This document shows positions 37,074 to 54,740 of a DNA stretch of 64,000 nt, in pieces. The stretch comes from Myxococcales bacterium (GTDB lineage: Bacteria > Myxococcota > Myxococcia > Myxococcales > Anaeromyxobacteraceae). The notes beneath the pieces were generated by a model, which was not told the DNA's origin, did no database searches, and was given only the letters and a program-made list of their open reading frames with translations. Every line of letters begins with the position of its first letter. The first letter of the stretch is position 1. The DNA is taken from the NCBI GenBank assembly GCA_021806645.1, contig JAJZQX010000009.1, positions 124,001 to 188,000 on the forward strand. Direction: 5' to 3'. Both the position numbers and the translations under genes were made by a program.

Positions 37074-37502
37074 ATGCGTTTCGTCGTCACCATCGCCGCC
37101 GCCTGCTTCGCGTTCACCGCCACCGCCGCCGCCGCCGATGATGTCGCCGCCGAGGCGACCCGGAGCGTGACGGTGCGCGCCAGGGCCGAGCCGGCCGCTC
37201 TCAAGGCCGGCGCCGCGGGCAAGCTCCACATCGTCATCGAGCCGTCCGGCGCCTTCCACGTCGATCCGAAGACACCGCTCAAGGTGACGCTCGAGCCGAC
37301 CGTGGGCCTCACGCTGGCGAAGGCCCAGCTCGGCAAGGGGGACGCCAGCCCGGTCGGGAAGGGGATGGCGCTGGAGGGCGGCTTCACTGCGGCCAGCGCG
37401 GGGCCGCAGGAGGTGAAGGCCAAGGTGGACTTCTTCGTCTGCAGCGACCAGGCGTGCATCAAGCAGGTCCGCGAGCTCACCGTGGCGATCAAGGTCTTGT
37501 GA
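37074..37502 (+). CDS. Exported DsbD N-terminal-domain-like protein
   Basis: A 142-residue protein with a signal peptide (MRFVVTIAAACFAFTATAAA, cleavage about residue 21). The mature domain is an immunoglobulin-like beta sandwich (KLHIVIEPSGAFHVDPKTPL) with the redox-type segment VDFFVCSDQACIKQ, a CxxxxC pair as in the N-terminal domain of DsbD. A free-standing domain without the DsbD membrane part may pass electrons in the periplasm. ATG 37074 follows AGGAGGT. It is coupled to rlmB by GTGA overlap. Confidence 0.75.
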   Translation: MRFVVTIAAACFAFTATAAAADDVAAEATRSVTVRARAEPAALKAGAAGKLHIVIEPSGAFHVDPKTPLKVTLEPTVGLTLAKAQLGKGDASPVGKGMALEGGFTAASAGPQEVKAKVDFFVCSDQACIKQVRELTVAIKVL

Positions 37503-38257
37503 AGCGCGGCGACGCCCCGACGCGGGTCATCTACGGCGTCAACCCGGTCAAGGAGCTGCTGCGAGGCGGCGGCGAGGAGCTGGCGGAGCTCTGGCTGGCC
37601 GAGGGGGCGCGCTCCCCGCCGGTCCTGGAGCTGGAGCGCCAGGCCCGCGAGGTGGGGGCGAAGGTCAAGCACGCGCCGCGCCAGAAGCTCGACCGGCTGG
37701 CCGGGAGCGACCGGCACCAGGGCGTGGTGGCCGTCCTGGAAGGGACCTTCCGCTATGCCGAGGTCAGCGAGCTGCTCGAGGCGGCGCGCGCTGCGGGTGA
37801 GCCCCCCCTCCTGGTCATCCTCGACGGGGTGGAGGACCCCCAGCATCTCGGAGCCATCATCCGTTCTGCGGTGGCGTTCGGGGCGCACGGCGTGGTGATT
37901 CCCAGGGACCGGGCGGTCGGGGTGACCTCGGGCGCTGTCAAGGCCTCCGCCGGCGTGGTGGCCCGGTGCCGAGTGGCTCGCGTGACGAACATATCGAGAA
38001 CGATTGAGGAAATGAAGAGCGCCGGGGTCTGGTCGGTGGCGCTGGCCGCCGATGGGGACCGGGAACTCGGCCAGCTCGACCTGAAGGGACCGACGGCCCT
38101 CGTCATGGGGAGCGAGGGAGAGGGTATACGCCCCCTCGTTAGAAGGAGCTGCGACCACGGCGCGCGCATAGGCATGACCGGCCAGGTCGAGAGCCTGAGC
38201 GTCTCCGCCGCGGCCTCGGTGGCCCTCTACGAGGTGGCGCGCCAACGCCGGAAATAG
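37499..38257 (+). CDS. rlmB: 23S rRNA (guanosine-2'-O-)-methyltransferase RlmB-like
   Basis: A SPOUT-class methyltransferase of 252 residues. An N-terminal substrate-binding domain (IYGVNPVKELLRGGGEE) is followed by the knotted SAM-binding domain with motif 1 LDGVEDPQHLGAIIRSAVAFG, motif 2 LVMGSEGEGIRPLV and motif 3 ESLSVSAAASVALYE. TrmH/RlmB enzymes methylate ribose 2'-OH in rRNA or tRNA; the layout fits RlmB (G2251 of 23S rRNA). GTG 37499 overlaps the upstream stop. The tRNA/tuf operon promoter lies just downstream. Confidence 0.9.
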   Translation: MKRGDAPTRVIYGVNPVKELLRGGGEELAELWLAEGARSPPVLELERQAREVGAKVKHAPRQKLDRLAGSDRHQGVVAVLEGTFRYAEVSELLEAARAAGEPPLLVILDGVEDPQHLGAIIRSAVAFGAHGVVIPRDRAVGVTSGAVKASAGVVARCRVARVTNISRTIEEMKSAGVWSVALAADGDRELGQLDLKGPTALVMGSEGEGIRPLVRRSCDHGARIGMTGQVESLSVSAAASVALYEVARQRRK

Positions 38258-38286
38258 AGGGGTGATTCCAAGGTCACGCGCGTCGC

Positions 38287-38315
38287 TTGACACCGGATCC
38301 CCCATCGTCTAAAAG
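38287..38315 (+). promoter_or_regulatory. Promoter of the tRNA-tuf operon
   Basis: TTGACA at 38287-38292, a 17-base spacer, then TAAAAG at 38310-38315; the first tRNA begins 80 bases downstream. The perfect -35 box fits a strong stable-RNA promoter. Confidence 0.75.
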
Positions 38316-38394
38316 ACGCGGCTCCACTCGGGACGGGTGGAGTCTGTCGCGCGGAGCACGGCAGGGTCGTTTTCGAAGACTTCCAAAGGGTTGG

Positions 38395-38470
38395 GCTGGC
38401 GTAGCTCAGTTGGCAGAGCAGCTGCCTTGTAAGCAGCAGGTCGCGGGTTCGACTCCCACCGCCAGCTCCA
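38395..38470 (+). tRNA. tRNA-Thr (anticodon TGT)
   Basis: Cloverleaf with acceptor GCTGGCG/CGCCAGC, discriminator T, anticodon stem GCTGC/GCAGC around loop CTTGTAA, T-arm GCGGGTTCGACTCCC, and encoded CCA at 38468-38470. First tRNA of the tuf cluster. Confidence 0.95.
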
Positions 38471-38506
38471 GGTCGTGGGACGAGAGACGTCGAGCGAGAG
38501 AAATCC

Positions 38507-38592
38507 GGAGGGGTTCCCGAGCGGCCAAAGGGAGCAGACTGTAAATCTGCCGGTTCACGCCTTCGGTGGTTCAAATCCACCCCCCTCCACCA
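38507..38592 (+). tRNA. tRNA-Tyr (anticodon GTA)
   Basis: Class II tRNA: acceptor GGAGGGG/CCCCTCC with discriminator A, anticodon stem GCAGA/TCTGC around loop CTGTAAA, variable arm GGTTCACGCCTTC, T-arm GGTGGTTCAAATCCACC, and encoded CCA at 38590-38592. Confidence 0.95.
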
Positions 38593-38658
38593 CACTTTTC
38601 GTCAACACCGAAACCACGGAGAACAAGCCACGCTGGGCCGGCAGTCGCAGCGAATTGT

Positions 38659-38734
<76 letters not shown>

Positions 38735-38761
38735 GTGAGGTCGAACGAATCGGCAGCGGAA

Positions 38762-38837
38762 GCTCTCGTAGCTCAGTTGGCAGAGCGCGTCCTTGGTAAG
38801 GACGAGGTCTCCAGTTCAATCCTGGACGAGAGCTCCA
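38762..38837 (+). tRNA. tRNA-Thr (anticodon GGT)
   Basis: Acceptor GCTCTCG/CGAGAGC, anticodon stem CGTCC/GGACG around loop TTGGTAA, T-arm CCAGTTCAATCCTGG, and encoded CCA at 38835-38837; 58 bases upstream of tuf. Confidence 0.95.
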
Positions 38838-38895
38838 ACATCTTGAAGCAGCGACGCAGCACACCGCACCGCAGCGCCGTCATCGGGAGCGCACC

Positions 38896-40086
<1,191 letters not shown>

Positions 40087-40116
40087 CTCAGTCGCCGGAC
40101 GGCGACGGGAGCGGTC

Positions 40117-40275
40117 ATGGCCGGAAATCGAAGCATCATCACGATGGAGTGCTCCAAGTGCAGGGAGCGGAACTACTCCACCACCAAGAACAAGAAGAAG
40201 ACGCAGGACAAGCTCAACCTCTCCAAGTTCTGCCCGCGCTGCCGCAAGCACGAACTCCACAAGGAGACGAAGTAG
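40117..40275 (+). CDS. rpmG: 50S ribosomal protein L33
   Basis: A 52-residue ribosomal protein. The zinc-type form has both cysteine pairs ([19 protein letters not shown] and [11 protein letters not shown]). It starts at ATG 40117, 30 bases after tuf, and ends 15 bases before tRNA-Trp. Zinc-containing L33 copies are often linked to zinc supply; no Zur-like site is seen here. Confidence 0.93.
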   Translation: MAGNRSIITMECSKCRERNYSTTKNKKKTQDKLNLSKFCPRCRKHELHKETK

Positions 40276-40290
40276 TCCGGCTTGGAAGTT

Positions 40291-40367
40291 AGGCGAGTAG
40301 CTCCAACGGCTAGAGCAGCGGTCTCCAAAACCGCGGGTTGTGGGTTCGAATCCCTCCTCGCCTGCCA
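40291..40367 (+). tRNA. tRNA-Trp (anticodon CCA)
   Basis: Acceptor AGGCGAG/CTCGCCT with discriminator G, anticodon stem GCGGT/ACCGC around loop CTCCAAA, T-arm GTGGGTTCGAATCCCTC, and encoded CCA at 40365-40367. It sits between rpmG and secE, a common bacterial order. Confidence 0.95.
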
Positions 40368-40429
40368 CCTCACATGGGGAGACCAGCCCGCCTGGACGGC
40401 GGCGTCACCCCGAGAAGGCCCGAAGCGCC

Positions 40430-40825
40430 ATGGAAAACGCAGGCGGCGTCGAACAGCCCAAGCGCTACGTCGCGATCTTCTACGTCCTCGCGGCGATCGT
40501 GCTGGCCAAGTTCTTCGAGAAGATCGGCGCGCTGATCTTCTCGTATGCCCGTTTCAACGACGCGACCGTGCTGGTCGAGGGCTGGACGCTCTCGACCCTC
40601 TTCGGCTTCGCGGTCGCCGCGGTGCTGGCCATCGTGGTGTGGCGGATTCCGAAGACGCAGGCGGTCTCCCTGGAGATCGCGCTGGAGCTGAAACGGGTCA
40701 CCTGGCCGAGCCTGCGCGAGACGCGGGCCTCGACGGTGGCGGTGGTGGTGGCCAGCTTCATCGCGGCCATCGTGCTGGGGATCTTCGACTTCATCTGGGG
40801 CCGGCTCAGCGCCATGCTGTACTAG
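40430..40825 (+). CDS. secE: Preprotein translocase subunit SecE
   Basis: SecYEG clamp subunit (131 residues), with three hydrophobic helices: two N-terminal (AIFYVLAAIVLAKFFE, LSTLFGFAVAAVLAIVVW), then the conserved amphipathic helix and motif ELKRVTWPSLRETRASTVAV and the final helix (VVASFIAAIVLGIFDFIW). The longer, E. coli-like three-helix form. ATG 40430 is chosen; upstream in-frame sequence would read through tRNA-Trp. nusG follows. Confidence 0.93.
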   Translation: MENAGGVEQPKRYVAIFYVLAAIVLAKFFEKIGALIFSYARFNDATVLVEGWTLSTLFGFAVAAVLAIVVWRIPKTQAVSLEIALELKRVTWPSLRETRASTVAVVVASFIAAIVLGIFDFIWGRLSAMLY

Positions 40826-40914
40826 GGCGCTGGGGCGGATTGCGGGGGGTCGTCGGGCGCAGGGCGCAGGGCGTCAGCCAGGAGGCGCGGCGCATCGACG
40901 GAACGGAGAGCGGC

Positions 40915-41454
40915 ATGGCCAAGAAGTGGTACGTGGTCCACACCTACTCGGGTTTCGAGAACAAGGTGAAGAAGTCACTGGAGGAGCGCGTCAAGCAGGA
41001 GGCGCTCCAGGACTTCTTCGGCGAGGTTCTCATCCCGATGGAGGTGGTCCAGGAGATGGTCAAGGGAGAGAAGAAGACTTCCAAGCGGAAGTTCTTCCCC
41101 GGTTACATCCTGGTCAACATGGAGATGACCGACTCCACCTGGCACCTCGTCAAGGGGACCGCCAAGGTGACCGGCTTCGTCGGCTCCGCCAAGAACCCGA
41201 AGGACGTGCCGTCCATCACCGACGCCGAGGTCTCCCGCCTGACGGCGCAGATCTCGGAGGGCTCGCTCAAGCCCAAGCCCAAGGTCCAGTTCGAGGAGGG
41301 CGACCAGGTCCGTGTCATCGACGGCCCATTCTCCAACTTCAACGGCTCGGTCGAGGAAGTGAAGCCCGAGAAGGGCAAGGTCCGGGTGCTGGTCTCCATC
41401 TTCGGCCGGGCCACGCCGGTCGAGCTCGACTTCATGCAGGTGGAGAAGACTTAA
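40915..41454 (+). CDS. nusG: Transcription termination/antitermination factor NusG
   Basis: A 179-residue elongation factor. The N-terminal NGN domain (WYVVHTYSGFENKVKKSLEE, FFPGYILVNMEMTD) binds RNA polymerase and the C-terminal KOW domain (FEEGDQVRVIDGPFSNFNGS) contacts Rho or S10. It lies after secE and before rplK, the conserved order, and ATG 40915 has GGAGAG upstream. The 187 bases to rplK show no gene. Confidence 0.96.
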   Translation: MAKKWYVVHTYSGFENKVKKSLEERVKQEALQDFFGEVLIPMEVVQEMVKGEKKTSKRKFFPGYILVNMEMTDSTWHLVKGTAKVTGFVGSAKNPKDVPSITDAEVSRLTAQISEGSLKPKPKVQFEEGDQVRVIDGPFSNFNGSVEEVKPEKGKVRVLVSIFGRATPVELDFMQVEKT

Positions 41455-41641
41455 CCCCGCCGGTCAAATCGCGCGGCCTTCAGGCCGCGCAAGGCTTCGA
41501 GTAGTGGCAGCAACTGGGCAGGGCAGTGAAGGTGCAGTGACGCAGTCGTAGTCGTAGTTGCCGCACACCACGCGTGGAAGGGTCTTCGGGCTCGACAGAC
41601 CACGCAGGGCCTTTGGCAATGGCCCGGAAGGAAGGCACGAC

Positions 41642-42088
41642 GTGAAGAAGATCACAGGGCAGATCAAGCTGCAGCTCCCGGCCGGCAAGGCCAACCCGGC
41701 GCCCCCGGTGGGCCCGGCGCTCGGCCAGCACGGCGTCAACATCATGGAGTTCTGCAAGCAGTTCAACGCCGCCACCCAGCCGCAGGCGAAGGAAGGCCTG
41801 ATCATCCCGGTGATCATCACCGTGTACCAGGACCGCTCCTTCACGTTCCTGCTCAAGACGCCGCCGGCGGCCGTCCTCCTCAAGAAGGCGGCCGGGCTTC
41901 ACACCGAGAAGAAGAAGGGCTCGGGCGCGCACAAGCCCGGCAAGGAGAAGGTAGGGCAGGTGTCCAGGAAGAAGGTCGAGGAGATCGCCAAGCTGAAGAT
42001 GCAGGACATGACCGCGGGCAGCCTCGAGGCCGCGATGCGGACCATCGAGGGCACCGCCCGCTCCATGGGCATCGACATCGTCGGCTGA
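41642..42088 (+). CDS. rplK: 50S ribosomal protein L11
   Basis: A 148-residue protein of the GTPase-associated centre. The N-terminal domain ([40 protein letters not shown]) and C-terminal rRNA-binding domain ([20 protein letters not shown]) are complete. The start is GTG 41642, with GGAAGG upstream. rplA follows after 26 bases. Confidence 0.97.
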   Translation: MKKITGQIKLQLPAGKANPAPPVGPALGQHGVNIMEFCKQFNAATQPQAKEGLIIPVIITVYQDRSFTFLLKTPPAAVLLKKAAGLHTEKKKGSGAHKPGKEKVGQVSRKKVEEIAKLKMQDMTAGSLEAAMRTIEGTARSMGIDIVG

Positions 42089-42114
42089 CGCCGCCTTCAG
42101 CGAGGAACGACCAC

Positions 42115-42819
<705 letters not shown>

Positions 42820-43119
42820 CCTTCGAGTTCCACCCGCCGGCATGTCGCCGGGCGGGAACGATGTGCCCGGCGGCATGACGCCGCCGGGGTATCTGGTCCA
42901 AGACAGCGGGCCCGCCCGACCCCGAGTGCGAGTGGTCAAAGGGGGAGGGAGGCCAAGCGGAGCCGAGAGGCCCCGACCCGCCGAGACGGAACCTGCGGTG
43001 TCGTACGCAGCGTCCCCTGCTTGGCCAGGGGGTTTTGGTACCGGCCTTCGGCCGTCCCAAGCCCACGAGCGAAGCCGTCGCCCTCAACGGGTCGGCGGCC
43101 AGGAAGGTGGTGAGTACAT
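42820..43119 (+). promoter_or_regulatory. rplJL leader region (L10-type autoregulatory leader)
   Basis: A 300-base stretch without a gene between rplA and rplJ. It holds several GC-rich hairpins, including a perfect 9-bp one (CCCGGCGGC 42866-42874, loop ATGAC, GCCGCCGGG 42880-42888), and CGGCC-TTC-GGCCG near 43042-43054. Long structured leaders here normally bind the L10-L12 complex to repress rplJ translation. The assignment rests on position and structure only. Confidence 0.6.
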
Positions 43120-43644
43120 TTGAACCGGACGGAAAAGGAAACGGTCATCGCGGAGCTGCACGCCAAGATGGCCAAGGCCCGGGCCGCCATCGTGGCGGAG
43201 CCCAGGGGTCTCGACGTGGAGACGGTCACCGCGCTGCGCAAGAAGCTGCGCGCCGCCAAGGTGGAGTACCGCGTCGTGAAGAACACCCTCGCCGCGCGCG
43301 CCGCCAAGGGCACGCCGGTCGAGGCTGTTGCCGACAAGTTCGTGGGGCCCACCGCGCTCGTCATGTCGTACGACGACGTGGTCGCTCCCGCGAAGCTGCT
43401 CGCGGAGTTCATGAAGGACCGTGAGAACTTCGCGATTCGCGGCGGGGTGGTGGAGGGAGCGCTGGTGGACGCCAAGGGCGTCGCGGCGCTCGCGAAGCTC
43501 CCCGGCCTCAACGAGCTGCGCGCGCAGATCCTGGGCATGCTGGCCCAGCCTGCGACGAAGCTCGCGCGGATCATCGGCACCCCGGCCCAGCAGCTCGCCC
43601 GCGTGCTAGGCGCGCGGAAGGAGCAGCTGGAGAAGCAGTCGTAG
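43120..43644 (+). CDS. rplJ: 50S ribosomal protein L10
   Basis: A 174-residue protein that anchors L7/L12 dimers to the ribosome stalk base. The conserved N-terminal half (VETVTALRKKLRAAKVEYRV, VKNTLAARAAKGTPVE) and C-terminal helix that binds L12 (AQQLARVLGARKEQLEK) are present. The start is TTG 43120, supported by AGGAAGG ten bases upstream and by the typical NRTEKETVIAEL beginning; a weak start fits the translational control expected from the leader. Confidence 0.95.
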   Translation: MNRTEKETVIAELHAKMAKARAAIVAEPRGLDVETVTALRKKLRAAKVEYRVVKNTLAARAAKGTPVEAVADKFVGPTALVMSYDDVVAPAKLLAEFMKDRENFAIRGGVVEGALVDAKGVAALAKLPGLNELRAQILGMLAQPATKLARIIGTPAQQLARVLGARKEQLEKQS

Positions 43645-43742
43645 ACGGTACCTGAACCCGGGGTGCGCGGAGCGCGCCCCACTGCACGCTGCGGGGCCGA
43701 GCCCGGAAGGCCGTCCCGCGAAGAGAAAAGGAAGAGGAAATC

Positions 43743-44120
43743 ATGGCCGATCTGAATGCCATCGTGGAGCAGCTGTCCGGTCTCACCGTCATCCAGGCTG
43801 CCGAGCTGGTGAAGCAGCTCGAGCAGAAGTGGGGCGTTTCCGCCGCGGCCGCCGTCGCCGTGGCCGCGGGCCCGGCCGCAGCCGGCCCCGCCGCCGCCGC
43901 CGAGGAGAAGACCGAGTTCTCGGTCGTCCTCACCGAGGCCGGCGCGAACAAGATCAACGTCATCAAGGAGGTCCGCGTGGTGACCGGCCTGGGCCTGAAG
44001 GAGGCCAAGGACCTGGTCGAGGGAGCGCCCAAGGAGGTCAAGGGTGGCGTTCCCAAGGCGGAGGCCGACGAGATCAAGAAGAAGCTCGAGGCCGCCGGCG
44101 CCAAGGTCGAGATCAAGTAA
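43743..44120 (+). CDS. rplL: 50S ribosomal protein L7/L12
   Basis: The 125-residue stalk protein that recruits translation factors. An N-terminal dimerisation helix ([20 protein letters not shown]), an Ala/Gly/Pro hinge ([20 protein letters not shown]) and the C-terminal factor-binding domain ([37 protein letters not shown]) are present. ATG 43743 is preceded by GGAAGAGG. It is separated from rpoB by 214 bases with attenuator-like hairpins. Confidence 0.97.
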   Translation: MADLNAIVEQLSGLTVIQAAELVKQLEQKWGVSAAAAVAVAAGPAAAGPAAAAEEKTEFSVVLTEAGANKINVIKEVRVVTGLGLKEAKDLVEGAPKEVKGGVPKAEADEIKKKLEAAGAKVEIK

Positions 44121-44133
44121 CGCCGTTGGGGGG

Positions 44134-44288
44134 CACGGGATGGATCGAGAGGTCCATCCCGTGTCGCCACGCTTCCGGTTCTTTGACGCAGGGGTTCGAG
44201 CCCGTTAAGAGCTGTCCTCCTGTCCAGTGAATCCGGAGAGCGCGGCCTGATGGTCGGATGATGTGGGGGAGCCGGCCGCGAGGCCGGC
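44134..44288 (+). promoter_or_regulatory. Attenuator-like hairpins between rplL and rpoB
   Basis: Two perfect hairpins: an 11-bp stem CACGGGATGGA/TCCATCCCGTG (44134-44163, 8-base loop) and a 7-bp stem GCCGGCC/GGCCGGC (44271-44288, loop GCGA) followed by TAGACGCTTTTC. Partial termination here would lower rpoBC relative to ribosomal protein genes, as in the E. coli rplL-rpoB gap. Confidence 0.65.
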
Positions 44289-44334
44289 TAGACGCTTTTC
44301 AGCAGCCTGAGTCAGCGAAAGAGGTCCGTTCTCG

Positions 44335-48588
<4,254 letters not shown>

Positions 48589-48627
48589 TCAGCGTTCCAA
48601 CGGAATTCGAGAAGCGAGGGAGTCGAC

Positions 48628-52815
<4,188 letters not shown>

Positions 52816-52853
52816 CCGGAAAGATCCGGGGCGCGGCGCGCCCTCCTGGAACC

Positions 52854-52894
52854 GAGAGGTCCAGTCCCTGATGGGGCTGGGCCTCTCCGTTTTT
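52854..52894 (+). terminator. Intrinsic terminator of the rpoBC operon
   Basis: An 11-bp stem with one G-T pair (GAGAGGTCCAG 52854-52864, CTGGGCCTCTC 52877-52887) followed by CGTTTTT. Ends the large translation/transcription operon 38 bases after rpoC. Confidence 0.85.
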
Positions 52895-53226
52895 GCGAGG
52901 AGGGGGCCAATCTGGACACGCAAGCTCTTGATTTAACACAAGTGTCGGATGCGACCGCGTCGCAGCAAGCTGAGTTATCTATTGACCGGCGTCAAAGCGC
53001 TGGACTAGTTCGGTGCAGTCATGGCAAAGGCTATTTACCAGTGGGCGGTGAGTCCTGGGTTGGTGGGATTACGGGGGGCTCGATACGAGTTTCACCTGGA
53101 TCGAGAGGCAGTCGCAACAGGCTAGTTGACTGACTAAGTCCAGATTGCTAACTTGCCGAAACCCAGGGCCAACAGGAAGCGCGACGACCTGCTGCCGGAC
53201 GACACCAAGGAAGAAAGGCGCACACG
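52895..53226 (+). other. AT-richer intergenic stretch upstream of the sigma factor gene
   Basis: About 330 bases with visibly lower GC and no recognisable protein. It holds a possible 34-codon open frame (ATG 53021 to TAG 53125, beginning MAKAIYQWAVSP) preceded by TTGACC at 52982-52987, and the sigma-gene promoter at 53126-53154. The short frame has no obvious ribosome-binding site, so I do not call it a gene; a small RNA or a decayed remnant is also possible. Confidence 0.5.
53126..53154 (+). promoter_or_regulatory. Promoter of the sigma factor gene
   Basis: TTGACT at 53126-53131, a 17-base spacer, then TAACTT at 53149-53154; the ATG is 73 bases downstream at 53227. Confidence 0.65.
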
Positions 53227-53952
53227 ATGAGGACCGGGACCACGCAGCGCGGCAGCAGGGAGTTCGACGAACTGGCGCCCTACCTGAAGGCGGTCCGGGA
53301 CTTCCCGCCGCTCTCCCGCGAGGAGGAGCACACGGCGGCGTTGCGGGCGCGCCGGGGCGAGGTCTCGGCCAAGCAGAAGCTGGTGCGCCACAACCTGGCC
53401 TTCGTGGTCGCGGTGGCGCGGAAGCAGCGGCGGGGGACCGTCCGGCTCGATGACCTCATCCAGGAGGGGAACGTGGGCCTGATGCGCGCGGTCGAGAAGT
53501 TCGACCCGGGTGCCGGCACCCGCTTCTCGACCTACGCCGTCTGGTGGATTCGCGCCTACGTGGGCAAGTACCTCAAGGAGGCGCGCAGCACGGTCCGGCC
53601 GCAGAGCGGCACCGTGGCCCAGCCCGACATGTCGCTCGACAGCGCCGTGGACGAGGACGGCGAGACCACCCACCTCGAGCGGATCGAGGACGGCGCCCCG
53701 GGCCCGGAAGACCTCTACCTGCAGACGGAAGGCGACCGCGACGTCCGCGACGCGCTCGGGAAGGTCCGCAAGCGGATTGGCGAACTGGGCTGGGACATCG
53801 TGCACAACCGGCTAGAGCAGGACCAGCCTCGGACGCTGGAGGAGATCGGCAAGCGCTGGGGGGTGTCGCGCGAGCGGGTCCGGCAGGTGGAACTCAGGAC
53901 CAAGCAGTTCCTGGAGCGTTACCTGACCCCCGAGGAGCGAGACGCGGCGTAG
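53227..53952 (+). CDS. Sigma-70-family RNA polymerase sigma factor (RpoH/SigB-like)
   Basis: A 241-residue alternative sigma factor. Region 1.2-like LAPYLKAVRDFPPLSREEE, region 2 (LVRHNLAFVVAVARKQ, DLIQEGNVGLMRAVEKFDPG, RFSTYAVWWIRAYVGKYL) and region 4 (TLEEIGKRWGVSRERVRQVE) are clear. It lacks the long N-terminal region 1.1, so it is not the housekeeping factor. Size and region-2 sequence resemble the RpoH-related SigB/SigC group of myxobacteria, used in stress or development. AAGAAAGG precedes ATG 53227; a strong hairpin follows. Confidence 0.88.
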   Translation: MRTGTTQRGSREFDELAPYLKAVRDFPPLSREEEHTAALRARRGEVSAKQKLVRHNLAFVVAVARKQRRGTVRLDDLIQEGNVGLMRAVEKFDPGAGTRFSTYAVWWIRAYVGKYLKEARSTVRPQSGTVAQPDMSLDSAVDEDGETTHLERIEDGAPGPEDLYLQTEGDRDVRDALGKVRKRIGELGWDIVHNRLEQDQPRTLEEIGKRWGVSRERVRQVELRTKQFLERYLTPEERDAA

Positions 53953-53977
53953 TAGTTTCCCCAGTTACCGAAGGTAC

Positions 53978-54008
53978 CCGCCCGCCCCGGTTCGCCGGAG
54001 GCGGGCGG
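53978..54008 (+). terminator. Terminator of the sigma factor gene
   Basis: A very stable hairpin: CCGCCCGCC (53978-53986) and CCGG, loop TTCG, then CCGG, a bulged A, and GGCGGGCGG (54000-54008). Followed only by CTGCTTTCG, so the T-run is weak. Confidence 0.65.
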
Positions 54009-54115
54009 CCTGCTTTCGGGCCCTGCCGGTGGCATCGGCGGTGCAATCCAGGCCTCGTCTCGCCGCTCGCGGAGCCGCCGCTCCGCACGACAGCCGGCGA
54101 GCGTGGAGGAGGCAC

Positions 54116-54733
54116 ATGGACGGCAGCCGGGTGCTGAAGGCGGGCAAGGGTGCGGAATCATGGCCGAGGCGGCGCATCTCCGCGGCCGAGTGGATGGGGG
54201 CGGAGCGGGCCCAGTCGCTCATCGCCAGCGCCGAGGCCGAGGCGGAGGTGGTCCGCCGCTCGTCCGTCGAGGCCCGCGCCGCGGCCCGCGAAGAGGGGTG
54301 GGCCGAGGGGCGGAGGGAAGCCGGCGCCGAGCTGGCGGTCCACCTGGCGACGCTGGCCGAGGCCCAGGCTCGCTGGCGGGCTCGCGCCGAGGTGGAGGCG
54401 CTCGACCTGGCCGTGGAGATGGCGAGGCGGATCATCGGCCGGGAGCTCCACTGCGATCCGGCCGCCGTGGGCGAGGGCGCGGTGGCGGCCCTCCGGGCGG
54501 CCGGCCGCCGGCGGGCCCTGCGCGTGCGGCTCCACCCCGACGGCGTGGCCAACCTCCGCGAGCAGGCCGCGTCACTTGCCGAGGCGACGGCCGGCGCGGC
54601 GCTGGAGCTGGTGGCCGATCCGGCGCTGGCGCCCGGGGACGTGGTGGTGGAGACCGAGGCCGGGCTCGTCGATGGACGGATCGCCAGCCGGCTGGAGGGC
54701 TTCCGTGCCGCCATCGAGCAGGAAGCGGCCTGA
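54116..54733 (+). CDS. FliH/SctL-like export-apparatus stator protein
   Basis: A 205-residue protein. An N-terminal coiled-coil region rich in Ala/Glu/Arg (SLIASAEAEAEVVRRSSVEA, REEGWAEGRREAGAEL) is followed by a C-terminal domain (LDLAVEMARRIIGRELH, LELVADPALAPGDVVVETEA, GLVDGRIASRLE) characteristic of FliH/YscL/V-ATPase E-subunit relatives. It should tether and restrain the export ATPase. ATG 54116 follows GGAGGAGG. It is first in a three-gene set with the ATPase and a FliJ-like protein. Confidence 0.8.
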   Translation: MDGSRVLKAGKGAESWPRRRISAAEWMGAERAQSLIASAEAEAEVVRRSSVEARAAAREEGWAEGRREAGAELAVHLATLAEAQARWRARAEVEALDLAVEMARRIIGRELHCDPAAVGEGAVAALRAAGRRRALRVRLHPDGVANLREQAASLAEATAGAALELVADPALAPGDVVVETEAGLVDGRIASRLEGFRAAIEQEAA

Positions 54734-54740
54734 CAGCACC

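Noticed and set aside
53021-53125. A 34-codon open frame in the AT-richer gap
   Set aside because: No convincing ribosome-binding site and no recognisable similarity; kept only as an observation.
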